Below, piece after piece: positions 51,906 to 62,677 of a DNA stretch of 64,000 nt. Location: positions 62,001 to 126,000 of the forward strand of contig NZ_JAKZGL010000003.1 of assembly GCF_022549355.1 (NCBI RefSeq). The letters are read 5' to 3'. A program made the position numbers and the translations under genes. Source of the stretch: Acinetobacter sp. NIPH 2699 (GTDB taxonomy: Bacteria > Pseudomonadota > Gammaproteobacteria > Pseudomonadales > Moraxellaceae). The first letter of the stretch is position 1. The number at the start of each line of letters is the position of its first letter. Under the pieces are notes generated by a model. That model searched no databases. It saw nothing but the letters and a program-made list of their open reading frames with translations, and was not told the DNA's origin.

Positions 51906-52358
51906 TTAGTCACTCATACTTTCGAGTTTAGAATGCTCTAAACCCTTTAAAAAGCGATGACATAAATTATGGATCGCCACTAAATCATTCGGGTCTATAC
52001 CCAACGAACAGGCGAGCTTAAATGGAATGAGGGTAATTTCATCTTTTGCAGCGAGTGCTTTTTCCAGCAAGATCACTTTTTTCATCCGTTCATCTTCTTT
52101 CACTGCAATACGCTTTAAAAACCGTTTTTCTTCGAGTTTTTTAATAATCGGTGTGAGCGTTCCTGAATCAAAAAAAGTCTTTTGCCCAATCTCAGACAAG
52201 GTCACATTGTCTTTCTCATACAAAGCCAATAACACGATAAATTGCGGATAAGTCAGGTCGTATTCCTGAAGTAAAGGACGATATTGGCGGATCATTGCAT
52301 TGGTCGCGGAATACATGGCAAAACACACTTGGTTATCCAAAAAAGAAATTTCAGCCAT
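51906..52358 (-). CDS. ohrR: OhrR-type MarR-family peroxide-sensing regulator
   Basis: A 150-residue MarR-family protein. Residues 1-20 read MAEISFLDNQVCFAMYSATN; the Cys12 lies where OhrR has its reactive cysteine that senses organic peroxides. The winged-helix region includes YDLTYPQFIVLLALYEKDNVTLSEIGQKTFFDSGTLTPIIKKLEEKRFLKR. It is divergent from a glutathione peroxidase gene and shares a 42-base palindrome with it. OhrR usually represses the ohr gene; here the likely target is the peroxidase and its own operon. A fresh ohr gene is not in the window. Confidence 0.83.
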   Translation of the reverse strand: MAEISFLDNQVCFAMYSATNAMIRQYRPLLQEYDLTYPQFIVLLALYEKDNVTLSEIGQKTFFDSGTLTPIIKKLEEKRFLKRIAVKEDERMKKVILLEKALAAKDEITLIPFKLACSLGIDPNDLVAIHNLCHRFLKGLEHSKLESMSD

Positions 52359-52420
52359 GTTTTACTCCTCAACATCATCATTGCTAGAAAACAGTATAGT
52401 TTGAAAAGTCGGGGAAGTAT

Positions 52421-52462
52421 ATTGCGCATAATTAACTTGTGCACAAGATAATTGTGTGCAAT
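52421..52462. promoter_or_regulatory. 42-base palindrome, likely OhrR operator
   Basis: The two 21-base arms match at 18 positions; the centre is the perfect 12-base palindrome CTTGTGCACAAG (52436-52447). The element lies between the divergent ohrR-type and peroxidase genes, 62 bases from one start and 73 from the other, and contains TAATT/AATTA blocks found in MarR-family operators. Confidence 0.65.
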
Positions 52463-52535
52463 ATTGTTTGCCATGTAGCTGAATTACCAAAACAGCGACG
52501 TTGGAAATTGCACATTTATTGAAGAGAGAACTGTT

Positions 52536-53015
52536 ATGACCACGATTTATGATTTTCAGGCTGAACTTTTAGAAGGCGAGCAAAAAAACCTTGCAGACTA
52601 CCAAGACAAAGTTTTATTGGTGGTGAATACCGCAAGCCAATGTGGATTAACCCCACAATTTGAAGGGCTGGAAAAGCTATATCAGGATTATCAACAACAA
52701 GGTTTGGTAATTTTAGGTTTCCCTTGCAATCAATTTGCCAACCAAGATCCATCCAGCAATGAAGAAATTGGTAGCTTCTGTCAACGCAACTATGGCGTGT
52801 CATTTCCGATGTTTGCCAAAGTTGACGTGAATGGGCCAACTGCACATCCTTTGTATCAATACTTAACTTCGGAAGCCAAAGGTCTGTTGGGTAAAAGTAT
52901 TAAATGGAATTTCACCAAGTTTTTGATCAATCAAAAAGGTGAAGTTGTGAAACGATATTCTCCAATCACAAAGCCAGAAAAAATTGCGAAAGATATTCAG
53001 AAACTTTTGGCATAA
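52536..53015 (+). CDS. Glutathione peroxidase
   Basis: A 159-residue thiol peroxidase of the GPx family. [21 protein letters not shown] places the peroxidatic Cys at 36; [21 protein letters not shown] carries the conserved Gln and a second Cys; [20 protein letters not shown] has the Trp-Asn pair. Cys replaces selenocysteine, as usual in bacteria, and such enzymes are often thioredoxin-dependent. Reduces hydroperoxides. Divergent from the OhrR-type regulator, which fits induction by organic peroxide. Confidence 0.92.
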   Translation: MTTIYDFQAELLEGEQKNLADYQDKVLLVVNTASQCGLTPQFEGLEKLYQDYQQQGLVILGFPCNQFANQDPSSNEEIGSFCQRNYGVSFPMFAKVDVNGPTAHPLYQYLTSEAKGLLGKSIKWNFTKFLINQKGEVVKRYSPITKPEKIAKDIQKLLA

Positions 53016-53238
53016 GTTGCATAAAGCCTTGATGATTTGGAAATTACTGGTATTGAAATCATCGACCAGTAATTTTCTCATTTTTAATCCATGATCAATT
53101 TAGACGTTATATGGAGATTAGTGTAGAAGACTGAATCAAATAGATTTTTTTATACTTAAGAATTACATAACTTGTTTAAACATCATCATCAAACTTCGCT
53201 ATACTTTTTGCCAAGATTAAAAATACGAGCGTCAGATT

Positions 53239-54183
53239 ATGCGTGTACTTGTAGTGATGGACCCGATTGAAACTGTGAATCTTAAAAAAGATTCCACCAT
53301 GGCGATGTTATGGGCGGCCAGTCGTCGTGGACATGAGTTGGGTTATGCATTACAACAAGATTTGTATATCGACCAAGGCAAGGCATTTGGTTTGATTTCG
53401 CCGTTAAAAGTCTTTGAAGATTATGATCATTATTACGAACTGGGTGAAAAACAAAAAGAGTCAATCGCCGCTTATGACGTGGTGTTGATGCGTAAAGACC
53501 CACCATTCGATATGAACTTTGTCTACAGCACTTATATTTTAGAACAGGCGGAGCGTGAAGGCGCGTGGATCATTAATAAACCGCAATCTTTACGTGATTG
53601 TAATGAAAAGCTGTTTGCAACGCAGTTCCCAGAGCTACAAGTGCCAACCTTGGTCACTTCACAACAAAGTTTAATTCGTGAATTTATCAAAGAACATGGC
53701 GATGTCATCGTCAAACCTTTAGATGGCATGGGCGGTACAGGGATTTTTCGCTTGTATCAAGATGGTGTCAATATCGGTTCAACTTTGGAAATGCTCACTG
53801 AACTTGGAACATGTCCAATCATGGCACAGCGCTATATTCCTGAAATCGTGGAAGGGGATAAACGCATTTTGATGGTCAATGGTGAGCCAATTCCGTATTG
53901 TTTGGCGCGTATTCCACAAAATGGTGAAGTACGTGGCAACTTGGCTGCGGGTGGTTTAGGTCAAGCCCGTCCATTGAGTGAAAATGATAAAATGATTGCG
54001 GCAAAAGTAGGTCCATTCTTACGTGAAAAAGGTTTGGTGTTTGTCGGTTTAGATGTGATTGGCAATTATGTGACTGAGATTAATGTGACGAGTCCGACCT
54101 GTATTCGAGAGATTGATGCACAATTTGGCACCTCAATTGCCGATGATTTATTTACGGTGTTAGAAGCGGGTCGTACACACTAA
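53239..54183 (+). CDS. gshB: Glutathione synthetase
   Basis: A 314-residue ATP-grasp enzyme that adds glycine to gamma-glutamylcysteine, the second step of glutathione synthesis. MRVLVVMDPIETVNLKKDST, VLMRKDPPFDMNFVYSTYILE, INKPQSLRDCNEKLFATQFPEL, VIVKPLDGMGGTGIFRL and GLDVIGNYVTEINVTSPT are all present. Full length (E. coli 315-316). It precedes murG by 229 bases on the same strand. Confidence 0.95.
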   Translation: MRVLVVMDPIETVNLKKDSTMAMLWAASRRGHELGYALQQDLYIDQGKAFGLISPLKVFEDYDHYYELGEKQKESIAAYDVVLMRKDPPFDMNFVYSTYILEQAEREGAWIINKPQSLRDCNEKLFATQFPELQVPTLVTSQQSLIREFIKEHGDVIVKPLDGMGGTGIFRLYQDGVNIGSTLEMLTELGTCPIMAQRYIPEIVEGDKRILMVNGEPIPYCLARIPQNGEVRGNLAAGGLGQARPLSENDKMIAAKVGPFLREKGLVFVGLDVIGNYVTEINVTSPTCIREIDAQFGTSIADDLFTVLEAGRTH

Positions 54184-54204
54184 ATTATTATCAATTTTTG
54201 ACCG

Positions 54205-54251
54205 AATTGCCCGTTTATTTTTTATGTTAATTTAGCGGTAAATGGGCAATT
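54205..54251. repeat. Long imperfect inverted repeat after gshB
   Basis: AATTGCCCGTTTA (54205-54217) and TAAATGGGCAATT (54239-54251) pair with a single mismatch around a 21-base A+T-rich loop. No T run follows on the + strand, so it is not a classical terminator, though it may protect the gshB transcript end. Confidence 0.5.
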
Positions 54252-54412
54252 AGATGTAGACATCATCATGTTTTTAGCAAACAATTGCAAAAAGTATAGC
54301 TTTCTGTTGTAAACAAGTGAAATTCGCTTTTCGTGAATCAAACTTTAGGATTAAAATAACTGCCGAAAACAATAGACGATAACCTTCTTTTTTTGAGTTG
54401 AAGAATTAGACC

Positions 54413-55510
54413 GTGACCAATTCACCACAGAACAAACCCAAACATGTCTTGATGATGGCCGCTGGTACGGGTGGGCATGTTTTTCCTGCGCTTGCCGTTG
54501 CAAAACAACTTCAACAAGACGGCTGCCAAGTGTCTTGGCTGGCGACCCCGACGGGCATGGAAAATCGCTTACTCAAAGATCAAAATATTCCGATTTATCA
54601 AATTGATATCCAAGGCGTGCGTGGTAATGGCATATTACGTAAACTCAGTGCGCCGTTTAAAATCTTAAAAGCAACCTTAAGCGCGATGCGCTACATGAAG
54701 CAGCTCAAGATTGATGCTGTTGCTGGTTTTGGTGGTTATGTCGCAGGACCGGGTGGTTTGGCGGCACGTTTGCTCGGTATCCCAGTACTCATTCATGAGC
54801 AAAATGCGATTGCTGGTTTTACCAATACCCAGCTGTCACGTATTGCCAAAACAGTTTGTCAGGCTTTTCCAAATACATTCCCAAGTAGTGATAAAGTGGT
54901 CACCACAGGTAATCCTGTACGGGCTGAAATCAGCGCGATTTTAAATCCATCATGGCGCTATCAAAGTCGTGAACAAGAACAACAGCCACTCAATATTTTG
55001 ATTGTTGGTGGTTCATTGGGCGCACAAGCGTTAAATGAGCGTTTGCCAGACGCTTTGAAAAAACTCAATGTGCCGTTAAATGTCTTTCATCAGTGTGGTC
55101 AAAATCAGCAAGATACAACGCGAGATCGTTATCAAGCTGCACCTGAGGGGTTGCATGTCGACGTTCAGCCCTTTATTCAAGATATGGCCAAAGCTTATAG
55201 TGAAGCGGATCTGATTATCTGTCGTGCAGGCGCTTTAACGGTCACTGAAGTTGCAACTGCGGGTCTTGCTGCGATTTTTGTACCTTTGCCGATCGCGGTG
55301 GATGATCACCAAACTGCCAATGCTAAATTCCTTGCAAATGTGGGGGCTGCTAAGATTTGCCAGCAAGCAGACATGACACCTGTTGTTTTAGATGAGTTAT
55401 TAGCGACGTTATTGAATCGTCAGCTCCTCTCTGAAATGGCCATTAAAGCACGTCAACAAGCACAACCGAATGCAACTCAGCATGTGGTTGATCTGATTAA
55501 AAAATTGTAA
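54413..55510 (+). CDS. murG: UDP-GlcNAc transferase MurG
   Basis: A 365-residue membrane-associated glycosyltransferase that turns lipid I into lipid [22 protein letters not shown] is the lipid-side glycine loop, [34 protein letters not shown] follows, [17 protein letters not shown] is the nucleotide-side loop, and [25 protein letters not shown] binds UDP-GlcNAc. It starts with GTG at 54413. First gene of the window's wall and division cluster. Confidence 0.95.
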   Translation: MTNSPQNKPKHVLMMAAGTGGHVFPALAVAKQLQQDGCQVSWLATPTGMENRLLKDQNIPIYQIDIQGVRGNGILRKLSAPFKILKATLSAMRYMKQLKIDAVAGFGGYVAGPGGLAARLLGIPVLIHEQNAIAGFTNTQLSRIAKTVCQAFPNTFPSSDKVVTTGNPVRAEISAILNPSWRYQSREQEQQPLNILIVGGSLGAQALNERLPDALKKLNVPLNVFHQCGQNQQDTTRDRYQAAPEGLHVDVQPFIQDMAKAYSEADLIICRAGALTVTEVATAGLAAIFVPLPIAVDDHQTANAKFLANVGAAKICQQADMTPVVLDELLATLLNRQLLSEMAIKARQQAQPNATQHVVDLIKKL

Positions 55511-55524
55511 TTCGAGTCTTATTT

Positions 55525-56970
55525 ATGTCTCCAACAAATCCAAACCAAGCCAAAAAGCTGATTAAAGTGCCAGAGATGCGCCGTATTAAACACATCCATT
55601 TTGTTGGGATTGGTGGTGCGGGGATGTGCGGTATTGCCGAAGTATTGAGTAACCAAGGTTATAAAATTTCAGGTTCTGACATTAAAGCCTCAAAAACCAC
55701 AGCGCAACTCGAAGCCAATGGCATCAAAGTGTATATTGGTCATAGTGCTGAAAATATTAAAAATGCCAATGTATTGGTGGTGTCGACTGCGATTGATCCT
55801 GAAAACCCAGAAATTAAAGCAGCCATCGAACAACGTACCCCGATTGTGCGTCGTGCGGAAATGTTAGGTGAGTTGATGCGCTACCGTCATGGTATCGCGG
55901 TTGCTGGAACGCATGGTAAAACCACCACCACCAGTTTGTTGACCACGATGTTGGCGGAAGAAAATCTTGATCCGACCTATGTGATCGGTGGATTGTTGAA
56001 TAGTACAGGCGTCAATGCCGCACTCGGTGAAAGCCGTTTTATCGTGGCTGAAGCCGATGAGTCGGATGCGTCATTCTTGTATTTGCAGCCAATGGCGGCC
56101 ATCGTCACCAATATTGATGCGGATCACATGGATACCTATGAAGGTAGCTTTGACAAGTTAAAAGATACTTTCATTCAATTTTTACATAATTTGCCGTTTT
56201 ATGGCCTAGCTGTGGTCTGTGGCGATGATGCCAATATTCGCGAGATTCTTCCGCGAGTCGGTCGTCCTGTCATTACTTATGGCTTTGATGATGATAATGA
56301 CGTGCGTGCCATTGATGTGGAACAGGATGGTATGCGTTCACACTTCACTGTGTTGCGTAAAGATCGTGAACCGTTACGTGTCACCGTCAACCAACCCGGC
56401 TTGCATAATGTGCTAAATGCACTTGCAGCGATTGGTGTAGCAACCGATGAAGGGGTTTCGGATGAGGCGATTTGTCGTGCTCTAGCTGGATTTAGTGGTG
56501 TCGGTCGTCGCTTCCAAGTTCAAGGTGAGTTTGAGGTCGGAGATGGCTTGGTGAAATTGGTGGATGATTATGGTCATCACCCTAAAGAAGTTGAAGCCAC
56601 CATCAAAGCGGCCCGTGCCAGCCATCCTGATCGTCGTTTAGTGATGATGTTCCAGCCGCACCGTTATAGCCGTACTCGTGACTGTTTTGATGATTTTGTT
56701 GATGTGTTATCGCAAGTCGATCAATTGTTATTGTTAGAAGTCTATCCAGCAGGGGAAAAGCCAGTCGTCGGTGCGGATAGCCGTGCTTTGGCACGCAGTA
56801 TTCGTCTACGCGGTCAGGTTGAACCGATCTTGGTTGATCCTGTCGAAGGTAATTTACCAAGTGTTTTACAAAAAGTGTTACAAGCGAATGACTTGTTATT
56901 AACACAAGGCGCAGGTAACGTGGGGGCAATTTCGGTAGAATTGGCTCAGCATCGCTTGTATGCCAAATAA
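55525..56970 (+). CDS. murC: UDP-N-acetylmuramate-L-alanine ligase
   Basis: A 481-residue cytoplasmic Mur ligase that adds L-Ala to UDP-MurNAc. [18 protein letters not shown] opens the UDP-sugar domain, [16 protein letters not shown] is the ATP P-loop, [30 protein letters not shown] the central motif, and [18 protein letters not shown] with [18 protein letters not shown] the C-terminal domain. Follows murG by 14 bases. Confidence 0.96.
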   Translation: MSPTNPNQAKKLIKVPEMRRIKHIHFVGIGGAGMCGIAEVLSNQGYKISGSDIKASKTTAQLEANGIKVYIGHSAENIKNANVLVVSTAIDPENPEIKAAIEQRTPIVRRAEMLGELMRYRHGIAVAGTHGKTTTTSLLTTMLAEENLDPTYVIGGLLNSTGVNAALGESRFIVAEADESDASFLYLQPMAAIVTNIDADHMDTYEGSFDKLKDTFIQFLHNLPFYGLAVVCGDDANIREILPRVGRPVITYGFDDDNDVRAIDVEQDGMRSHFTVLRKDREPLRVTVNQPGLHNVLNALAAIGVATDEGVSDEAICRALAGFSGVGRRFQVQGEFEVGDGLVKLVDDYGHHPKEVEATIKAARASHPDRRLVMMFQPHRYSRTRDCFDDFVDVLSQVDQLLLLEVYPAGEKPVVGADSRALARSIRLRGQVEPILVDPVEGNLPSVLQKVLQANDLLLTQGAGNVGAISVELAQHRLYAK

Positions 56971-57017
56971 TTGTGTTTTGTGAATATTAAAAGTTTTACA
57001 GTTTTAAGGATATAAAC

Positions 57018-57944
57018 GTGTCAAATGCTGCAAAATTCGGCAAAGTTGCTGTGTTGTTTGGTGGGAAGTCGGCTGAACGTGCTGTGTCATTGGATAGTGG
57101 TCAAGCTGTTTTAGATGCATTGCTGCGTTCGGGTGTGCAAGCAGAAGCCTTTGATCCACAAGATCGTAGTGTGACTGAGTTGGCTGCTTATGATCGCGCT
57201 TTTATCGTATTACATGGTCGCGGTGGCGAAGATGGTCAGATCCAAGGGGTATTGGAATGGTTAGATCTTCCCTATACAGGCACTGGGGTACAAGGTTCTG
57301 CGATTGGTATGGATAAGGTGAAAACCAAGCAAATTTGGCAAGGAAGTGACTTGCCAACAGCGCCATACCGTATCGTTAGCAAAGAGACTGACTTAGATGC
57401 TGTGATTGCGGATTTGGGTTTGCCTGTGATTATTAAACCTGTGCATGAAGGCTCAAGTGTGGGCATGAGTAAGGTTGAGAAAGCAGAAGACTTTGCAGCG
57501 GCGATTGAGAAAGCCACGCAGCATGATGCTGTGGTGATGGCTGAAAAATGGATTACTGGTCGTGAATTTACCATTTCATTTTTAAATGGTCAGCCTTTAC
57601 CCGTGATTCGTTTACAACCGCCAGCAGATGTGGCGTTTTATGACTATGAAACAAAATATCAACGTAATGATGTTGAATATGGGATTCCTTGCGGGCTAAG
57701 TGAGGCAGAAGAGCAAAGCTTACAAGCACTTTGTTTGCGTGCTTTCCAAGCCGTTGGTGCGGAAGATTGGGGACGTATTGATGCGATGCAAGATGAGCAG
57801 GGCAACTTCTGGTTGTTGGAAGTGAATACTGTTCCAGGTATGACCAGTCATTCCCTTGTGCCAAAAGCAGCACAAGCCGTGGGTTATAGTTTCGATCAGC
57901 TCTGTGTTGCGATTTTAGAGCAAACCTTAGCAAAGTCGGCTTAA
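57018..57944 (+). CDS. ddl: D-alanine-D-alanine ligase
   Basis: A 308-residue ATP-grasp ligase of the DdlB type. VAVLFGGKSAERAVSLDSGQAVLDAL, IVLHGRGGEDGQIQGVLEWLDLPYTGTGVQGSAIGMDK, KPVHEGSSVGMSKV and LLEVNTVPGMTSHSLVP are diagnostic. It starts with GTG at 57018 after AAGGA. It makes D-Ala-D-Ala for the peptide stem; its place in the cluster matches DdlB. Confidence 0.95.
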   Translation: MSNAAKFGKVAVLFGGKSAERAVSLDSGQAVLDALLRSGVQAEAFDPQDRSVTELAAYDRAFIVLHGRGGEDGQIQGVLEWLDLPYTGTGVQGSAIGMDKVKTKQIWQGSDLPTAPYRIVSKETDLDAVIADLGLPVIIKPVHEGSSVGMSKVEKAEDFAAAIEKATQHDAVVMAEKWITGREFTISFLNGQPLPVIRLQPPADVAFYDYETKYQRNDVEYGIPCGLSEAEEQSLQALCLRAFQAVGAEDWGRIDAMQDEQGNFWLLEVNTVPGMTSHSLVPKAAQAVGYSFDQLCVAILEQTLAKSA

Positions 57945-57947
57945 TTT

Positions 57948-58793
57948 ATGGCTCAACTCCCTGCATCTATGCGCCGTAAATCACGGCCTGCGATTAGCTC
58001 TATCCACGAGAAACCGCCTTCGCCTCAACAAAAGATGGTGAATGCGGGCGGCTGGGTGTTGCTGGTGATTGCATTTGCAGTGCTGGCGCTGGGTGTTTAT
58101 GGCTTATATAAAGTCATGACCGATGCAACGGTGGCGGAATTGCAGGTGGTTGGTGCAAATTCAGAACAAGAAAACCAATTGTTGGTGCAGAAATTAACAC
58201 CGATTATTAAAGATAATTATTTTACTTCAGATTTAGAACTCATTCGAGATCAAGCATTAAATGTTTCATGGGTCGACCGTGTGGTCGTGTCACGAGCTTG
58301 GCCAAATGCAATTCGTGTGCGGGTGATGCCGCGTCATGCAATTGCGCGTTGGGGAACAGGGCGTTTGCTCAGTGACAATGGTGAAGTATTTAGCGAAGCT
58401 GTGCCAAAAGCACATCCAAATTTACCGCTTTTACATGGTCCAACCAGTCAATCCAAAATGATGATGCGTCGTTATAATGAAATTAATCAGCTTTTTCTGC
58501 CTGCTGATTTGCGTTTAAAAGAGTTGTATTTAACCGAGCGTATGACGTGGTTTATGCAGTTTGATTCAGGTTTACGTATTATTGTAGATCAAGATCAGAC
58601 CATGAATAAATTACAACGCTTAAGCCATTTGGCACAAACAGATCTTAAACCTGTATGGCCCAAAATCTCGGCGATTGACTTGCGTTATCGGAATGGTCTT
58701 GCCATTCAATGGAGAAATGCAACACCGCCTAAGATTGTCAACGGTCAGTTTGTTGTAACGATTGATGACACAAGCCTTGCAGGTGCAATTTAG
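57948..58793 (+). CDS. ftsQ: Cell-division protein FtsQ
   Basis: A 281-residue bitopic inner-membrane protein. A cytoplasmic tail of about 30 residues is followed by one membrane segment (GGWVLLVIAFAVLALGVYGLY, about 35-55), a POTRA domain (VAELQVVGANSEQENQLLVQKL and onward) and the beta domain with NAIRVRVMPRHAIARWGTGRLLSDNGEVF. It links FtsB/FtsL to the early divisome. Starts three bases after the ddl stop. Confidence 0.94.
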   Translation: MAQLPASMRRKSRPAISSIHEKPPSPQQKMVNAGGWVLLVIAFAVLALGVYGLYKVMTDATVAELQVVGANSEQENQLLVQKLTPIIKDNYFTSDLELIRDQALNVSWVDRVVVSRAWPNAIRVRVMPRHAIARWGTGRLLSDNGEVFSEAVPKAHPNLPLLHGPTSQSKMMMRRYNEINQLFLPADLRLKELYLTERMTWFMQFDSGLRIIVDQDQTMNKLQRLSHLAQTDLKPVWPKISAIDLRYRNGLAIQWRNATPPKIVNGQFVVTIDDTSLAGAI

Positions 58794-58868
58794 GCAAAGC
58801 CATAATACGTGGCTTGAAAACAACAGGCAGTTTGCCCGTACTACACAACAAAATATGGTATTCAAGTA

Positions 58869-60131
58869 ATGAGTGAAACTGTTCCCTCAGTTGTTACGAT
58901 TGATATTGGGACTCATAAGGTCACAGTTTTAATTGGTAAAATCCATGCGCCGGATAAGATCCAAGTCATTGGCATGGCATCTGCTCGTAACCGAGGTATG
59001 GTTAAGGGCAAAATTGTCAGTCTGGATAAGGTCATTGCGGCAATCAAAAATGCAGTATCAGAAGCTGAGGATATGGCGGAGTGCCGTATCCATAGTGCTT
59101 GGGTTTCTATTCCGAGTACTGAATTACAGAGTTTTTATGCGTCTGGCCGTACGCCTGTAGCCAACCATGATCATATTATTACAACAAATGAAGTGGTCAG
59201 AGCGTTAGAGTTAGCGAAAGCCAGTCATGTGTCCCCAGATTATTATTTGGCGAGCGCAGTGCCACTGGGTTTTGAATTGGGTGACTCAGCAGAGTGGGTG
59301 CAGAATCCAGTCAATATGTCTGCGCACAGTATGACGGGTCATTATCAATTGATGATGATGCCGATTAGTACCATGCAAAACCTTGATCGTGCCATGAAAG
59401 GCGCAAATATCGGGGTGGAAAAAATGGTGGTCTCGTGCTTAGCAACCGCAGAAGCCAGCCTGCTCAAAGATGAAAAAGAATACGGTGTTTGTTTAGTGGA
59501 TATTGGTGCGGGTATTACCAATATTGCGGTATACCTAGATGGACGTTTAGCGCTAGCGCGGACTTTGCAGCGTGGTGGTGAAAATGTAACGCGTGATATT
59601 GCCGCTGTTCTACAGACCACAACGGATGAAGCTGAGCGTATCAAGATACTACACGGTTGTGTTGACCTGAGTGTGGTGAAACCTGATCATATGATCCAAG
59701 TACAAGGAATTGATGGCACTCAAACCATTAGTCGCATTGAACTTGCAGAAATCATCATTGCTCGTTATGAAGAAATCTTCGCACTGATTCGTGAAGAGTT
59801 ACAACATAGTGGTGCGATTCACGGTTTGTATCATGGCGTGGTGTTAACTGGCGATGCATGTCAAATTGAGGGTATGGTGAATTTGGCACGACGCATGCTT
59901 GGAGTTTCTGCACATTTGGGCAATCCACCTTTACAGGTGTATGCTGATGATCAACATTTACCTGCTTTGCGTCGTTCGATGTACGCTACAGCTTCTGGTT
60001 TGTTGATGTTTAGCCAAAGTGATTTGCAAGATGTGGTTGAAGAGCCAGAGGAAGCAGCGGACCGTAGTTTTGTGGATCGTGTTGCCAATGGCTGGAATGC
60101 ATTGAATAGCAAATTAAAAGCTATATTTTAA
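58869..60131 (+). CDS. ftsA: Cell-division protein FtsA
   Basis: A 420-residue actin-like ATPase that ties FtsZ to the membrane. VVTIDIGTHKVTVLIGKI is the first phosphate loop, RNRGMVKGKIVSLDKVIAAIKNAVSEAE the 1C-domain entry, VCLVDIGAGITNIAVY the second phosphate loop, and VVLTGDACQIEGM the adenosine motif. The C-terminal amphipathic helix VDRVANGWNALNSKLKAIF is the membrane anchor. A 75-base gap separates it from ftsQ. Confidence 0.96.
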   Translation: MSETVPSVVTIDIGTHKVTVLIGKIHAPDKIQVIGMASARNRGMVKGKIVSLDKVIAAIKNAVSEAEDMAECRIHSAWVSIPSTELQSFYASGRTPVANHDHIITTNEVVRALELAKASHVSPDYYLASAVPLGFELGDSAEWVQNPVNMSAHSMTGHYQLMMMPISTMQNLDRAMKGANIGVEKMVVSCLATAEASLLKDEKEYGVCLVDIGAGITNIAVYLDGRLALARTLQRGGENVTRDIAAVLQTTTDEAERIKILHGCVDLSVVKPDHMIQVQGIDGTQTISRIELAEIIIARYEEIFALIREELQHSGAIHGLYHGVVLTGDACQIEGMVNLARRMLGVSAHLGNPPLQVYADDQHLPALRRSMYATASGLLMFSQSDLQDVVEEPEEAADRSFVDRVANGWNALNSKLKAIF

Positions 60132-60297
60132 GTTGTAGTTATTTTTAGGAAAATTTGTTAGGAAGTTGTAATAGTCGGTCGCTCTACTTGACAAGTTGGT
60201 GATTATTGCACAGCATCCTAAACATCAGTAGTTTTAAAAATCAGGGCAGTAACGGGCTGAAGTAACTGCCATTAATATATTAGGAAATCTAAAGGTC

Positions 60298-61473
60298 ATG
60301 GCCTCATTTGAATTTATAGAAGATGAACTAGACGATGGCAACGGTCAAGCCCGTTTCACAGTGTTTGGCGTTGGTGGTGGTGGTGGTAATGCTGTTCAGC
60401 ACATGGCGCAATCTGATATTCAAGGTGTGAAATTTGTCTGTGCCAATACAGATAAGCAAGCGCTTGACTGTATGAATGCACCATTCAAGATTCAATTGGG
60501 TGAGCAAAGTACCCGTGGCCTAGGCGCTGGTGCAAACCCAGAAGTGGGTCAGGTTGCTGCGGAAGAAAGTCGTGACCTCATCCGTCAACATCTTGAAGGC
60601 ACTGACATGGTCTTTGTCACTGCGGGTATGGGTGGTGGTACAGGTACTGGCGCAGCGCCTGTGGTTGCTGAAGTTGCCAAAGAAATGGGCATCTTGACTG
60701 TGGGTGTCGTCACCACACCATTCAACTTTGAAGGTCGTCGTCGTCAAAAATCTGCGGAAAAAGGTATTGATGCTTTAGAAGCACATGTTGATTCTTTAAT
60801 TATCATTCCGAACCAGCGCCTACTCAGCGTTTATGGTGATATTTCAATGAAAGATGCCTATAAAAAGGCAGATGATGTATTGTTAAATGCAGTGCGTAGT
60901 ATCTTTGATCTCGTGGTCAATCGTGGTCATATTAACCTTGACTTTGCTGACTTGAAAACGGCGATGAGCACACGTGGCTATGCCATGATGGGTGCAGGTT
61001 TAGGTCGTGGTGAAGATCGTGCACGTCAAGCTGCAGAACAAGCGATTCGTAGTCCATTGCTGGATAATGTAAATATTATCAATGCGAAAGGTGTGTTGAT
61101 CAATATCACGGGCGGTGATGATATTACCCTTCGTGAAACAGAAATTATTACCGATATTGTCAATCAAATTGTTGATTTGGATGATGGTGAGATTTTCTAT
61201 GGCACCGTATTTGATCCAGATGCACGTGATGAGCTGCGCGTGACGGTGATTGCAACGGGTTTAACGCGCAATTCGGCTGAAGTTGATCATAAAAAACGTT
61301 CGACTACTCCTCATGCTTCGTCTCAAGGGACACAGGCAGTTGATGAAGATGATGTGCCGGCGATTAACAAGCGTGCAAATACGGAGTCTTCTGCGAGTAC
61401 AGCACCAAGTTCATCACCACTTTCATCACCGATGAGTATTCAAGACTATTTGAAGAATCAGCAACGCAAATAG
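60298..61473 (+). CDS. ftsZ: Cell-division GTPase FtsZ
   Basis: A 391-residue tubulin-like GTPase that forms the division ring. [21 protein letters not shown], the GTP loop [31 protein letters not shown] and the T7-type NLDFADLKT region are present. The linker is Ser/Thr-rich (about 330-375), and the C-terminal peptide [11 protein letters not shown] is the FtsA/ZipA-binding tail. The 166-base gap after ftsA leaves room for its own promoter. A terminator follows. Confidence 0.97.
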   Translation: MASFEFIEDELDDGNGQARFTVFGVGGGGGNAVQHMAQSDIQGVKFVCANTDKQALDCMNAPFKIQLGEQSTRGLGAGANPEVGQVAAEESRDLIRQHLEGTDMVFVTAGMGGGTGTGAAPVVAEVAKEMGILTVGVVTTPFNFEGRRRQKSAEKGIDALEAHVDSLIIIPNQRLLSVYGDISMKDAYKKADDVLLNAVRSIFDLVVNRGHINLDFADLKTAMSTRGYAMMGAGLGRGEDRARQAAEQAIRSPLLDNVNIINAKGVLINITGGDDITLRETEIITDIVNQIVDLDDGEIFYGTVFDPDARDELRVTVIATGLTRNSAEVDHKKRSTTPHASSQGTQAVDEDDVPAINKRANTESSASTAPSSSPLSSPMSIQDYLKNQQRK

Positions 61474-61493
61474 TAAGATTATAGAGTTGTTAG

Positions 61494-61520
61494 AAAGGGG
61501 TATTGATTACCCCTTTTTTT
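61494..61520 (+). terminator. Intrinsic terminator after ftsZ
   Basis: AAAGGGGTA and TACCCCTTT pair around TTGAT, followed by a long T run. It separates lpxC from the division cluster. Confidence 0.9.
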
Positions 61521-61676
61521 TATTTTTTAGAATACATCAGCAATAGTGTCGCTATTGCTTACGCTTTATCTCTAGTCTGATAAGATTGTCTTTGACAACG
61601 CAATCTATTTATGAAGTGCCAAAACACCCTAAATATGCTAACTTATAGCGGTTTTTGCAAATAAAGTTGGCATGGC

Positions 61677-62579
61677 ATGTTGAAACAACGGACTCTCAAA
61701 CGTGTGGTGAAAGCGAGCGGTATTGGTCTGCACAGTGGTCAAAAGGTGCTGATTAATTTTGTTCCACACCATATTGATGGAGGTATTGTCTTTCGCCGTA
61801 TCGACTTAAATCCACCCGTTGACATTCCTGCTGATGCCTTGCTGATCCAAGAAGCATTCATGTGTTCCAATCTCGTTCGCGACGATATTAAGGTGGGGAC
61901 CATTGAGCATGTCATGAGTGCCATTGCTGGACTCGGGATTGATAATTTAATCGTTGAGGTGTCCGCTTCTGAAGTTCCGATTATGGACGGAAGTGCAGGG
62001 CCATTTATTTATTTGCTGATGCAAGGTGAACTTGCAGAGCAAGATGCTCCAAAGAAATTTATTCGAATTCTAAAACCCGTCGAAGCATTAATCGAAGATA
62101 AGCAAGCAATTTTTACGCCCCATTCAGGTTTTCAGCTAAACTTTACCATTGATTTTGATCATCCTGCCTTTGCCAAAGAATATCAGTCCGCCACGATTGA
62201 TTTTTCCACAGAAGTCTTTGTCTATGAAGTGAGTGAAGCTCGCACCTTTGGTTTTATGAAAGATCTCGATTACTTAAAAGCCAATAATCTTGCTTTAGGC
62301 GCAAGCTTGGACAATGCTATTGGGGTGGATGATACTGGTGTGGTCAATGAAGAAGGGCTACGTTTTGCAGATGAGTTTGTACGACATAAAATTTTAGATG
62401 CAGTCGGTGATTTATATCTACTCGGACATCAGGTCATTGCTAAGTTTGATGGCTATAAATCGGGTCATGCGCTCAATAATCAGCTTTTACGCAATGTTCA
62501 AAACGATCCAAGCAGTTATGAAATTGTAACATTTGATGACGAGAAAAATTGTCCAATTCCGTATGTAAGTGTGACATAA
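61677..62579 (+). CDS. lpxC: UDP-3-O-acyl-N-acetylglucosamine deacetylase
   Basis: A 300-residue zinc enzyme, the first committed step of lipid A synthesis. [60 protein letters not shown] (zinc His in IEHV), [51 protein letters not shown] (HKxxD zinc ligands) and [11 protein letters not shown] (catalytic His) are present. Length is normal. In A. baumannii, loss of this gene gives colistin resistance through loss of lipooligosaccharide. Confidence 0.97.
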   Translation: MLKQRTLKRVVKASGIGLHSGQKVLINFVPHHIDGGIVFRRIDLNPPVDIPADALLIQEAFMCSNLVRDDIKVGTIEHVMSAIAGLGIDNLIVEVSASEVPIMDGSAGPFIYLLMQGELAEQDAPKKFIRILKPVEALIEDKQAIFTPHSGFQLNFTIDFDHPAFAKEYQSATIDFSTEVFVYEVSEARTFGFMKDLDYLKANNLALGASLDNAIGVDDTGVVNEEGLRFADEFVRHKILDAVGDLYLLGHQVIAKFDGYKSGHALNNQLLRNVQNDPSSYEIVTFDDEKNCPIPYVSVT

Positions 62580-62677
62580 GTCATTGTCTTTCCATGCCTA
62601 TGTTATAGTGTAACAGATTAAAATGAGATGTGTGTCACGGAAAATAACAACAGATTCCATCACTTAAGTTGAGCGGT

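Noticed and set aside
54222..54232. TTATGTTAATT, a perfect XerD half, after gshB
   Set aside because: The 11 bases where the XerC half should be do not match, and there is no inverted partner. It is the loop of a separate inverted repeat.
61592..61614. TTGACA upstream of lpxC as a promoter
   Set aside because: No acceptable -10 box lies 16-18 bases downstream.
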